A model generated the notes under the pieces. The model was not told the origin of the DNA. It saw nothing but the letters and a program-made list of their open reading frames with translations, and searched no databases. A stretch of DNA of 39,212 nt, taken from the NCBI GenBank assembly GCA_902385625.1, contig CABMGE010000016.1, positions 1 to 39,212 of the forward strand, written 5' to 3'. Origin of the DNA: an uncultured archaeon (GTDB lineage Archaea; Nanobdellota; Nanobdellia; Pacearchaeales; GW2011-AR1). Of the stretch, positions 9,070 through 16,981 are shown in pieces; position 1 is the stretch's first letter; each line of letters begins with the position of its first letter. The position numbers and the translations under genes were made by a program.

Positions 9070-10331
9070 TGACAAATAATAAATTTTCAAAAAAGAGAAG
9101 TGATAATTGTTATTTAAAATCAGGTTTATTCTTTTTATTTTTAATTTTGCTAATTATACCTAATGTTTTATCTATTGGAATAACTCCTGGAAGAACCACT
9201 ATTAATTATGAGAAAGGTATTCAAAGAGAGATTGAATTTTCAGTTCTCAATAATGAACATAAAGATATGAAAATTATTTTAATGACAAATGAGGAATTGG
9301 GCGGTTCTATTAGCCTCAATGAAAGTATTGTTGAATTTAAATCAGATGAGGAGTCTAAGTCATTTAAATATAAATTTGATATGCCTGATACATTATTTGC
9401 CTCGCCAGGACTTCATGTAGGAGATATTATTGCACTTGAGGTTCCGAAAGCAGATTCAAGTGGAACTTATGTTGGAGCAACTGCCGCTGTTGTTTCCCAA
9501 TTGTTTGTTTATGTTCCTTATCCTGGAAAATATATTGATGCAGACCTAAATGTTCTTGATTCAGAAGAAAATGGGACTGCTACTTTTATTGTTCCTGTGA
9601 TTAACCGCGGAAAAGTTGGAATAGGTGAAGTAAGGGGAATTATAGATATATATAATTCGCTCAATGAAAAAATAGACTCTATCAATACTGATTATTTTAC
9701 GCTAGAACCTGGCAAAAGAACTGACCTTTCTGCAAAATGTAATATAAATGTTCCCACTGGAGACTATCTTGCAAAGTTTTCTGTATTTTATGACGGTGAA
9801 AACCGAAATTTTCAAAGACAATTTACAGTTGGAATAAAAGGAGTTAGTGTTGGAACTATTCTTGCTAATGATTTCAAGCTAGGTGAAATTGCAAAACTTC
9901 AGATTCTTGTTGAAAACCGATGGAATGAGGAACTGAAAAATGTATTTGCAAATATGATTGTTTATGACAAGGATTATCAGATAATGGCTGATGTTCGCTC
10001 TCCGAATGAAAATATTCCTGCTTTGTCTGAAAAAGAGCTGGTTGCTTATTGGGACACTGTTGGAGTTCGCGAGGGTGAATATAATGGAAAACTTATGGTT
10101 AAGTATGGTGAGAAATCAACTGATAAAAATTTAATTCTTACAATAAAACAAAATAAACTTGATGTAGTTGGTGTTGGTTATGCAATAAATTCCAATGGGG
10201 GAAATTCAATAGATATAACAAAGATATTAATAGCTTTAATAATAATTTTAATGATGATAAATATCGGCTGGTTTGTTTTCTTTAGACTGGCCATGAAAAG
10301 AGGCAGGCATGATAAAAAAGAAAAGAAATAA
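9069..10331 (+). CDS. Surface beta-sandwich protein with signal peptide and C-terminal anchor (paralog 1)
   Basis: 420 residues. There is a signal peptide (hydrophobic about 18-35, likely cut near VLS-IGITP), then three Ig-like/beta-sandwich domains, a C-terminal membrane helix at about 386-408 and a basic tail. It shares the motifs VPYPGKYIDADLNVLD, VINRG and VENRWNEELKNV with the next gene, and a looser VPYPGQY version with the gene at 12726. The layout (secreted, tandem Ig-like, C-terminal helix, basic tail) recalls the DUF916/DUF3324 proteins of WxL loci, but I infer this from architecture only. It overlaps the upstream gene by 1 nt and the downstream gene by 23 nt, so it is clearly in an operon. 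Confidence 0.85.
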   Translation: MTNNKFSKKRSDNCYLKSGLFFLFLILLIIPNVLSIGITPGRTTINYEKGIQREIEFSVLNNEHKDMKIILMTNEELGGSISLNESIVEFKSDEESKSFKYKFDMPDTLFASPGLHVGDIIALEVPKADSSGTYVGATAAVVSQLFVYVPYPGKYIDADLNVLDSEENGTATFIVPVINRGKVGIGEVRGIIDIYNSLNEKIDSINTDYFTLEPGKRTDLSAKCNINVPTGDYLAKFSVFYDGENRNFQRQFTVGIKGVSVGTILANDFKLGEIAKLQILVENRWNEELKNVFANMIVYDKDYQIMADVRSPNENIPALSEKELVAYWDTVGVREGEYNGKLMVKYGEKSTDKNLILTIKQNKLDVVGVGYAINSNGGNSIDITKILIALIIILMMINIGWFVFFRLAMKRGRHDKKEKK

Positions 10332-11589
10332 GAGAATCCGGAATTTGATTATTATTTTAAATGTTTTTTTGATAATTGGAGTTTTAGCTTTGATATTTTA
10401 TAATCGAGCAAATCTTACTGGGAATGCTGTTTCTGATTTTTCTGAGGGAAGTGGTATTTCAGATTATTATCAAAAAACAATTGATATTGATTATGAAAAC
10501 GGTCTTGAAAAAGAAATCGAGTTTTATGTTTTTAATACAGAACATCAGAATATGAAAGTTTTACTTACTGTTCAGGGAGATTTGAATAATTCTGTAGCAC
10601 TTTATGATAGTTTAGTTGATTTTCTTCCAAGTGATGAATCAAAAAAATTTAAATATAAATTTAAAATGCCTGAAATAGGAAATGAACCTGGTCTTCACCA
10701 AGCCCAAATTATTGCTCTTGAAATACCAAATATTTCTCCTGGAGGAAATTATGCAAGTTCTAGTTCAAAGACTGTTGGTGAACTTAAAGTTCATGTGCCT
10801 TATCCTGGAAAATATATTGATGCTGACTTGAATATTCTTGATGCAGAGCAAAATGGAACTGCAAAACTCGTTGTTTATGCCGTTAACCGCGGAAAATCAG
10901 ATATATCTGCAGTAAAAGCAAGAATTGATATTTACACATTACTTAATGAAAAAATATCCTCTATTGAAACAGATTCAAAAAGTATTGATCCTTCTAAAAC
11001 TGCAGAACTTTCTGCGGACTGGAAAATTAATTCTGCTGCAGGAGATTATATTGCAAAAATTACTCTAACTTATGATGGAGAAACAAGGGAATTTGAGAAA
11101 AGATTTGCAGTTGGAGCAAAAAACCTTACAATTGAAGGAATTTTAGTTAACAATTTTCAGCTTGGAGGCATTGCAAAACTTCAGATTCTGGTTGATAATA
11201 AATGGAATCAGGAGTTAAAAGGAGTTTATGCCAATTTAATTGTTTATGATACAAATGGCCAGGTAATGGCTGATACAAAGTCTTCTTCAGATAATATTCC
11301 TGCTCTTGCAAAAAAGGAATTAATTGCTTATTGGGATACTGGGAAGGTAGAAGAGGGAGAATATAATACAAAACTTACAATTAATTATGAGGATAGAACT
11401 GTGACTAAAGATCTTGTGTTTAGGGTAAGTCAGACTAGTCTTGATGTTTTTGGAATAGGTTATGTTATAAGGCCAAAAATTATGCAAGGAGGAACAATAA
11501 CTACGGTTCTTCTTGTTTTAGTTATAATACTTGTACTTGTGAATCTTTCCTGGTTTACCTGGTGGATGAGAAACAAAATTAAAAAATAG
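10309..11589 (+). CDS. Surface beta-sandwich protein, doubly anchored (paralog 2)
   Basis: 426 residues. A tandem duplicate of the preceding gene, alignable over nearly its full length. Unlike paralog 1 it has an N-terminal membrane helix (about 12-30) followed by the juxtamembrane motif LTGNAV at 36-41, instead of a clear cleavable signal. A second helix near 398-418 and a basic tail (RNKIKK) end the protein. Start ATG 10309 lies inside the end of the previous gene (23-nt overlap) with GGCAGG just upstream. The function is probably as a structural or scaffold subunit of the surface assembly. Confidence 0.85.
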   Translation: MIKKKRNKRIRNLIIILNVFLIIGVLALIFYNRANLTGNAVSDFSEGSGISDYYQKTIDIDYENGLEKEIEFYVFNTEHQNMKVLLTVQGDLNNSVALYDSLVDFLPSDESKKFKYKFKMPEIGNEPGLHQAQIIALEIPNISPGGNYASSSSKTVGELKVHVPYPGKYIDADLNILDAEQNGTAKLVVYAVNRGKSDISAVKARIDIYTLLNEKISSIETDSKSIDPSKTAELSADWKINSAAGDYIAKITLTYDGETREFEKRFAVGAKNLTIEGILVNNFQLGGIAKLQILVDNKWNQELKGVYANLIVYDTNGQVMADTKSSSDNIPALAKKELIAYWDTGKVEEGEYNTKLTINYEDRTVTKDLVFRVSQTSLDVFGIGYVIRPKIMQGGTITTVLLVLVIILVLVNLSWFTWWMRNKIKK

Positions 11590-11649
11590 TTTTATTTGAA
11601 ATAATTCAAGATTAGTAGTAAAAAATTACTCTCAATAAAAAAAGAAATA

Positions 11650-11657
11650 TTTATAAA
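11650..11657 (+). promoter_or_regulatory. TATA box for the 11679 gene
   Basis: TTTATAAA begins 29 nt before ATG 11679, the spacing seen for most promoters here. It suggests a leaderless transcript and a second transcription unit inside the surface locus. Confidence 0.6.
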
Positions 11658-11678
11658 GTATATTTATATTGAATCATT

Positions 11679-11879
11679 ATGGTGTCAAAAAAGGTGGTTG
11701 TAATTTTAGTTATAGTTGCAATTATACTAGCATCTTTATCTGTAACTTATAGTTTAATGAAGTCAGGACAGAAAATTCCAACAAATAGTCCCTCTGAAAT
11801 AAAGGGTAGTGGACAAGGCAAAGTTGGAGTTACTGTAAATCCTCCTTCAGTAGAAGATAAAGCAGTTCCTACTCCTTAA
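11679..11879 (+). CDS. Small single-pass membrane protein, Pro-rich tail
   Basis: 66 residues. An N-terminal helix (about 5-27) is followed by a short polar exported tail with several prolines, ending in VPTP. No family is recognised. It is the first gene after a TATA box and lies 14 nt upstream of the 11894 gene, so the two are likely co-transcribed. It may be a small accessory subunit of the surface complex. Confidence 0.7.
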   Translation: MVSKKVVVILVIVAIILASLSVTYSLMKSGQKIPTNSPSEIKGSGQGKVGVTVNPPSVEDKAVPTP

Positions 11880-11893
11880 AAGAATTTTTAAAA

Positions 11894-12529
11894 ATGAAAA
11901 AAAAAGAGAAGATAAATAAAAATAAGAAAATAGATGCATGGCAAATAGTTGCCTATATTGCAATTATTGTCATAATTATTTCGATTGTTAATTTTGGAAT
12001 GAGGCTCACAGGACATGCAACCTCTACAGATACTGCGGTTGTCAATGTAACTGTTTCTGCTACTGCTGCTATTAATTTCACAACTGATTTTATTAATTTT
12101 GGAAGTGGTGGTGTTAGTGATGGTAGTTCAAGTGCAATGCTTGAAAGCAATGGGACTGCTGCAGTTGGAGGAAGCTGGAACTGGGGAAGTGCACAAAATT
12201 TCACACTAGAAAATATAGGCAATGTAAATGTAAGTCTGGATCTTAAAACTTCTAAGACTGCGGCTACATTTATCGGAGGATTTTTACCTCAATATAACTT
12301 TACTGTAAGAGACACAGAAACTGGAAGCTGTCTTCAGCCAGGAACTACTCTTGGTGTTTGGCAGAGTGTTAATACTACTGGGGATGGTACTAAGATATGT
12401 GGTAATTTTACTCCTGAAGGTGCGCATGATAAGATAACTATTGATGTAAGACTTGTTATTCCTTCTGACTCATTTTCAGGCAATGAAGCACTTACTGATA
12501 CTTTTACAGCAAAGGGAACAAGTGCTTAA
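11894..12529 (+). CDS. Small anchored beta-sandwich surface protein (paralog A)
   Basis: 211 residues. A Lys-rich cytoplasmic start is followed by WQIVAYIAI and a membrane helix (about 17-36), then the juxtamembrane motif LTGHA at 38-42. The exported beta-sandwich includes INFGSG, LENIGNVNVSLDLKTS, two cysteines that could form a disulfide, and an IDVRLVIPSD strand. The gene at 14294 is a clear paralog. The C-terminal domain of the giant protein ending at 8458 shares the INFG, GNxxxNI and IDxxIEVP-like landmarks. It is a probable repeating or capping subunit of a surface structure; the overall look recalls WxL or pilin-like beta-sandwich subunits, but homology is unproven. Confidence 0.85.
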   Translation: MKKKEKINKNKKIDAWQIVAYIAIIVIIISIVNFGMRLTGHATSTDTAVVNVTVSATAAINFTTDFINFGSGGVSDGSSSAMLESNGTAAVGGSWNWGSAQNFTLENIGNVNVSLDLKTSKTAATFIGGFLPQYNFTVRDTETGSCLQPGTTLGVWQSVNTTGDGTKICGNFTPEGAHDKITIDVRLVIPSDSFSGNEALTDTFTAKGTSA

Positions 12530-12571
12530 CTTAGTATAATTTATCCCCTTGTATAAATTAGTTAAATTTTC

Positions 12572-12605
12572 TTGTTTTTGACAAAGTAAATTTGATCAAA
12601 AACAA
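12572..12605 (+). ncRNA. Conserved 3' hairpin element, copy 1
   Basis: TTGTTTTTGA (12572-12581) pairs with TCAAAAACAA (12596-12605). Inside, CAAA (12582-12585) pairs with TTTG (12591-12594) around the loop GTAAA, with A12595 bulged. A second copy with the same loop, the same bulge and compensatory changes lies at 22562-22591. It starts 43 nt after the stop at 12529. It may be a transcript 3'-end element, a small RNA or a protein-binding site. Confidence 0.65.
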
Positions 12606-12693
12606 TTGTATATAAGATTTATTTTTTTAGGAAGTGCTAATTGATTTTTTAAAACTCTTAAATAAGGACTTAACTTCGATTTACTCATACAAA

Positions 12694-12709
12694 AGCTATA
12701 AAAATAGCT
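12694..12709 (+). promoter_or_regulatory. Palindrome overlapping a TATA box (candidate operator)
   Basis: AGCTAT (12694-12699) and ATAGCT (12704-12709) form a perfect inverted repeat around AAAA. The TATA box TATAAAAA at 12697, 29 nt before ATG 12726, lies inside the palindrome. A repressor dimer bound here would block TBP. Confidence 0.5.
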
Positions 12710-12725
12710 GTTTAATTATTATATT

Positions 12726-13889
12726 ATGAGAAAGAGGTTATTATTTTTTTTAGTAGTTATACTCGCAATTCAGATGGTAAATGCAGGTTCAATTGGAATT
12801 ACTCCTACTGGATCTCAAATGTTTTTTGAACCTAATCTTGAAAAGACCCTGACTTTTCGCGCAATGACTCCTGATCCTGATCAGAAGATAAGTATGTTTG
12901 TTAAAGGAGATTTATCGCAATATGTAACTCTTGATAAAAATATTTCAGTTGGAAGTGGAGATTTTGAAGTGAAAATAAAACTTCCTGAGAAAATTGATAT
13001 TCCCGGAAATCATAGAATTCTTATTGGTGCAATTGAGTCAAAGGCTGAAGGATCTGGAATTGGAGGACTTGCATCAATTCAAGTTCCAATTGATATTTTT
13101 GTTCCCTATCCTGGGCAGTATGCAGAGGCTGAATTTAAAATAGAAAATGTAAATAAGGGAGATAATGCGAAATATTTTATACGACTTAATAATCTTGGAA
13201 CTGAAGAAATCACTGCAATTGCAACTATTGATCTTTATAGCGATGCATTGAAAAACAAAAAACTAGATTCAAAATTTATAAATATTGGAAGAATAGAATC
13301 TAAAAAAGATTTTAATGAATCAGGAATTTTGAATGTTTCTTCTTTTAATCCTGGAACTTATTTTGTTTTCACTACAGTTGATTATGGCAAAAAAATTGAT
13401 TTTGAAAATGAACTAAGAATCGGTTATCTTTTTGCAAATATTACTGATTATTCTTATATTTTTGAATCAAAAAAAATAAATAAATTTAATATTGAAGTTG
13501 AAAATTTATGGAACTCTAAAATAGATAATGTTTATTCTGAAGTGACTGTTTCAGACAAGGGAAATATTCTTGATTCATTTAGAACTCCTTCATATGGCCT
13601 TGGTCCTTGGGAAAAAAGAAACCTTAGCGGTTTTTTTGATGCAACAAATGTCAGTGAAGGCAAGTATATTGCTAATTTAAAAATATTTTATGAAAATCAG
13701 ACAAGTTACAAACTTGTTACAGTTTATGTAAAAGATCCTGTTAAAGAGACAAATCCCTGGTTATTATGGGGAATTATTGCAGGAGTTAGCATAATCATTA
13801 TATTTGTAATATTTGTTGCAACAATAATTTATCTTGAAATAAAAATTAAAAAAGTTACTAAAAATGCCAAAAAATATTTCAAAAAATAA
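12726..13889 (+). CDS. Surface beta-sandwich protein with signal peptide and C-terminal anchor (paralog 3)
   Basis: 387 residues. A signal peptide (about 1-20, likely cut after VNA) leads into SIGITP, then Ig-like domains, a C-terminal membrane helix at about 343-371 and a very basic tail. It is a distant paralog of 9069 and 10309, sharing the IGITP start, the VPYPGQY motif and the VENLWNSKIDNV block. It heads its own unit behind a TATA box embedded in a palindrome. It overlaps the next gene by 26 nt. Confidence 0.85.
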   Translation: MRKRLLFFLVVILAIQMVNAGSIGITPTGSQMFFEPNLEKTLTFRAMTPDPDQKISMFVKGDLSQYVTLDKNISVGSGDFEVKIKLPEKIDIPGNHRILIGAIESKAEGSGIGGLASIQVPIDIFVPYPGQYAEAEFKIENVNKGDNAKYFIRLNNLGTEEITAIATIDLYSDALKNKKLDSKFINIGRIESKKDFNESGILNVSSFNPGTYFVFTTVDYGKKIDFENELRIGYLFANITDYSYIFESKKINKFNIEVENLWNSKIDNVYSEVTVSDKGNILDSFRTPSYGLGPWEKRNLSGFFDATNVSEGKYIANLKIFYENQTSYKLVTVYVKDPVKETNPWLLWGIIAGVSIIIIFVIFVATIIYLEIKIKKVTKNAKKYFKK

Positions 13890-14289
13890 TTTTGTTTTGA
13901 AAATAGTTCTTTTAATATTTGTTCTAGCTTTGGCTTTATTCTTTTTTATAAAATATGACTGGACAATTGAAAAAAGAGAAATAAAAACAAGTTTTATTGT
14001 CTCAGATGTAACGGGGTTTGATTTAAATAAAAATGAACTTACCTTTGGCTCAATTAAGCCCGGGAGCAGTTCTTCAAGAGATTTAATTATCCAAAATAAT
14101 TTTGATCGGAAAGTTTTTGTAACTCTTACTTCTGTTGGAAATATAAGCAATTATTTAATTGTTTCACAAAATGATTTTATTTTAGGACCTAAAGAAGCAA
14201 AAAATATAACTTTTACTGTTTTTTCTTATAAAAATCAAAGTTTTGGAATTTATAGTGGAAAAATAAATTTATTTTTTAAACGTGCTTGA
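13864..14289 (+). CDS. Small anchored protein with one beta-sandwich domain
   Basis: 141 residues. A membrane helix (about 10-28) is followed by an exported domain with LTFGSIKPGSSSSRDLIIQN and GPKEAKNITFTV, the pattern of ASH/MSP-like Ig domains (a conserved start, a glycine turn, and a late strand before IYSGKI). It overlaps the previous gene by 26 nt. The next gene starts either 8 nt inside it (GTG) or 4 nt after it (ATG), so all belong to one operon. The function is probably an accessory subunit of the surface complex. Confidence 0.75.
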   Translation: MPKNISKNNFVLKIVLLIFVLALALFFFIKYDWTIEKREIKTSFIVSDVTGFDLNKNELTFGSIKPGSSSSRDLIIQNNFDRKVFVTLTSVGNISNYLIVSQNDFILGPKEAKNITFTVFSYKNQSFGIYSGKINLFFKRA

Positions 14290-14293
14290 TTCA

Positions 14294-14905
14294 ATGAAAA
14301 AAAATAATAAAACAAAGGGGAGAATTGATTTTTGGCAGATAACCGCTTATATTGCTGTTGCAGTTATAATTTTATCGGCTCTTAGTCTTGGAATAAAATT
14401 AACTGGTTATGCAACAACTTTTTCAACATTAAATGTTACTGTTGAGGAAAAAGCAAGTATTAATTTTACAATTGATACAATTGACTTTGGACAGGGAAGT
14501 GTTAGTACTGGAGAACTTAGTGCAACAATCGATACTCTTGGAAATGTTATAAATGGAAACTGGACTCCTGTAACTGAGGGATTTAGAATAGAAAATACAG
14601 GCAATGTCAATGTTAGTCTAAGTCTTAAAACAAATAAAAATGCATCTGATTTTTTAGGTGGATCTTTTCCAGGATATCAGTATAATGTTACTGACTTTGA
14701 ATCTGGGAGTTGTATTTCTGATTTTACTCCTCATGGAGAATGGATTGATGTTAATAAAACAGGGGATGGAACTATTATTTGCAATGTGTTTCAATATGGT
14801 GATGATCAGGATAGTATACGTGTTGATCTAAAACTTGTAATACCTTCTGATGCAAGGCCTGGAATTAAATCTGATGTATTTACTGCAACAGGTACTGCAG
14901 TTTAA
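14294..14905 (+). CDS. Small anchored beta-sandwich surface protein (paralog B)
   Basis: 203 residues from ATG 14294; an in-frame GTG at 14282 would add four residues and overlap the previous gene. It parallels 11894 throughout: FWQITAYIAV, membrane helix, LTGYA at 36-40, a DTIDFGQGSVSTG strand, IENTGNVNVSLSLKTN, two cysteines in matching places and VDLKLVIPSD. The TAA stop overlaps an ATG (TAATG at 14903-14907). It is likely a second subunit type of the same assembly as 11894. Confidence 0.85.
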   Translation: MKKNNKTKGRIDFWQITAYIAVAVIILSALSLGIKLTGYATTFSTLNVTVEEKASINFTIDTIDFGQGSVSTGELSATIDTLGNVINGNWTPVTEGFRIENTGNVNVSLSLKTNKNASDFLGGSFPGYQYNVTDFESGSCISDFTPHGEWIDVNKTGDGTIICNVFQYGDDQDSIRVDLKLVIPSDARPGIKSDVFTATGTAV

Positions 14906-14916
14906 TGGAGACTCCA

Positions 14917-16914
14917 ATGAAAAAAAAGATATTTATTTTTGTTGCAATATTTATTTTACTAGTTGCAGTTCATATTAGTCTTAATACCTATGCATTTGAA
15001 GCTAAGATGATAGGGCTTTTTTATAATGGTCTTGTTCAAATTATACTTGGGAATGTCGGTTATGTTTTAATTGATAGTCCGACTAATAAAACTTATAATT
15101 TTAGCAAGGGTGCAAATTATTCTATTGATCTTAATATCAGTTATGAAGCTGATTTTGTTAATTTTTCTTATTCTTTATATGATATCAAACACAACAAAGT
15201 TATTTATTCCAATGTATCTTTTTTTCCAAATACTACTTTTAGTGCAGTAAGATGGGATAATCGAATTGAAGTTTATGGGATTGATAATTCTAATGGAATG
15301 TATAATGATTCTGTTGTTTTTTTTGTATTTGTAAATAATTCCTCGCCATTAATTGGAGATGTTACTCCTAATTTGTATGCATGTGAAGATAGTTATTTTT
15401 CTTATATTTTTAGTGCCTCAGATGTAGATGAAGATGATCTATCTGCTTTTTTAAATCCACAATATCCTTTAAATTCATTTTATATCTCCAGTGCTTTTAA
15501 AATAAATCTTACTACAAGTGAATTCCAAATATTTTCAGGAATTCTTAACAAAGAAGATGCTGGAGGTCCGAATCATGGTTATAAAGTTTATCCTGAAACT
15601 ATTTCAGTTAGCGATCTTGAATATACTGATACTGCGCAGACAAATATAACTGTTATTGAAGTAAATAATGCCCCTAGGATAGATGAGATTGGAGTTCATA
15701 CAATTTGGGCATCAGGCGAGAATAGTACTTTTTATTATAGGGTATTTTCAAATGATAGTGAGGATGGAGATTCTGACTCTGGAAATTTGACTTTTAATAT
15801 TAGTTTTTCTGGCACTAAATTATTTGGTATAAGTCCTAATGGAGTAATAAATTTTACTGCAAATCATACTCCTGGAGGAGTATATTATATTAATGTTAGT
15901 GTAACTGACAGAGGAATTAAAAATCCTTATCCTTTAATTGGAGATTTATGCGGACAAGATGGCGGGCCTATTACATCTTTTAAGCAGTTTAGTTTGACGA
16001 TTACTGACTTAAATCGTCCTCCAATTATAGTTTCATATTATCCTTTAAACTCTAGTTTTAATGTTTCTGGAACAAGCAATTTATATTTCAATCTTACTTC
16101 TTATGATCCTGATGGAACTATTCCAGATGTTTATTGGTATGTGAATGATGGTCTTGAAAGATACAAAACAGGTGGAAATCTTTTTGACAGTTTTTCATAT
16201 AGTTTTGGATGTGGAGTTTCTGGAAATTATAGTGTTCGTGCAGTAATAACTGATGGAGAACTAAATGATTCTGTTTTTTGGAATTTAACTGTTGAAAATG
16301 TTCCTTGTCCTATAGGCTCTGAAAAAGGAGGAGGCGGTGGAGGTGGAGGAGGTGGAAGCCTTGCTTGTACTCCTAAATGGGCTTGTTCAGATTGGGAGAT
16401 ATGCAGGCTTTTGGATAATTCTGAGAATTCATTAAGTTATTCACTTACTTCACTTATAAAAGGAAGATGTTCTACTCTTAATTGGAAATCTGAATTTTGC
16501 GGATTTCAACTTAGGACTTGTAATGATATTAATAAGTGCAATTCCAATTTGACAAATCCAGGAACTCTTCGAGAGTGTTATTATACTGAAAATCCAACTT
16601 GTAGTGATGGAATTAAAAATTGTCATGATGGTTCTTGTGAAGTTTTAGTTGATTGTGGAGGAGTTTGTGCTCCTTGTCCAACTTGTTCTGATGGAGTAAA
16701 AAATCAAGGTGAAGATGGGATTGATTGTGGAGGGCCTTGCCCAATATGTTTTGAAATACCAAAGCAGACGTCAAAAGCTCTTTTAATTTATTTTTTCATA
16801 GTACTTTTCCTCATAATATTGTATTTCGTAATAAAACTGGTACTTAGATATTACAGGCTTAAAAAAGAACTTGGAAAGAAAAATCCTGCCTTGAAAATTA
16901 ACCCTCAAGCTTAG
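14917..16914 (+). CDS. Cys-rich surface protein with Gly10 linker and C-terminal anchor
   Basis: 665 residues. I prefer ATG 14917 because GGAG (14907-14910) sits 6 nt upstream; ATG 14905 overlaps the previous stop and is the alternative. A signal peptide is followed by cadherin/PKD-like Ig repeats (DVDEDDL, SYDPDGTIPDVYWYV), a run of ten glycines, then a thrombospondin-1-like segment (CTPKWACSDWEIC ... RTCND) and two short cysteine repeats (CSDGIKNCHDG, CSDGVKNQGEDGIDCGGPCP). The protein ends in a membrane helix and a basic tail. It closes the surface operon and is probably an adhesive, disulfide-rich surface protein. Confidence 0.85.
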   Translation: MKKKIFIFVAIFILLVAVHISLNTYAFEAKMIGLFYNGLVQIILGNVGYVLIDSPTNKTYNFSKGANYSIDLNISYEADFVNFSYSLYDIKHNKVIYSNVSFFPNTTFSAVRWDNRIEVYGIDNSNGMYNDSVVFFVFVNNSSPLIGDVTPNLYACEDSYFSYIFSASDVDEDDLSAFLNPQYPLNSFYISSAFKINLTTSEFQIFSGILNKEDAGGPNHGYKVYPETISVSDLEYTDTAQTNITVIEVNNAPRIDEIGVHTIWASGENSTFYYRVFSNDSEDGDSDSGNLTFNISFSGTKLFGISPNGVINFTANHTPGGVYYINVSVTDRGIKNPYPLIGDLCGQDGGPITSFKQFSLTITDLNRPPIIVSYYPLNSSFNVSGTSNLYFNLTSYDPDGTIPDVYWYVNDGLERYKTGGNLFDSFSYSFGCGVSGNYSVRAVITDGELNDSVFWNLTVENVPCPIGSEKGGGGGGGGGGSLACTPKWACSDWEICRLLDNSENSLSYSLTSLIKGRCSTLNWKSEFCGFQLRTCNDINKCNSNLTNPGTLRECYYTENPTCSDGIKNCHDGSCEVLVDCGGVCAPCPTCSDGVKNQGEDGIDCGGPCPICFEIPKQTSKALLIYFFIVLFLIILYFVIKLVLRYYRLKKELGKKNPALKINPQA

Positions 16915-16952
16915 ATTAGTTGTAACTATATAGTAGATACAAAATAGAAAGG

Positions 16953-16960
16953 TTTATATA
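16953..16960 (+). promoter_or_regulatory. TATA box for the 16982 gene
   Basis: TTTATATA begins 29 nt before ATG 16982, supporting that ATG over the in-frame TTG at 16973. Confidence 0.65.
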
Positions 16961-16981
16961 TTAATTTTTGATTTGTTTTTT

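Noticed and set aside
13764..14150. 128-codon minus-strand frame over the 12726/13864 junction
   Set aside because: Its translation is low-complexity Lys/Phe/Asn, antisense to two well-supported overlapping genes.
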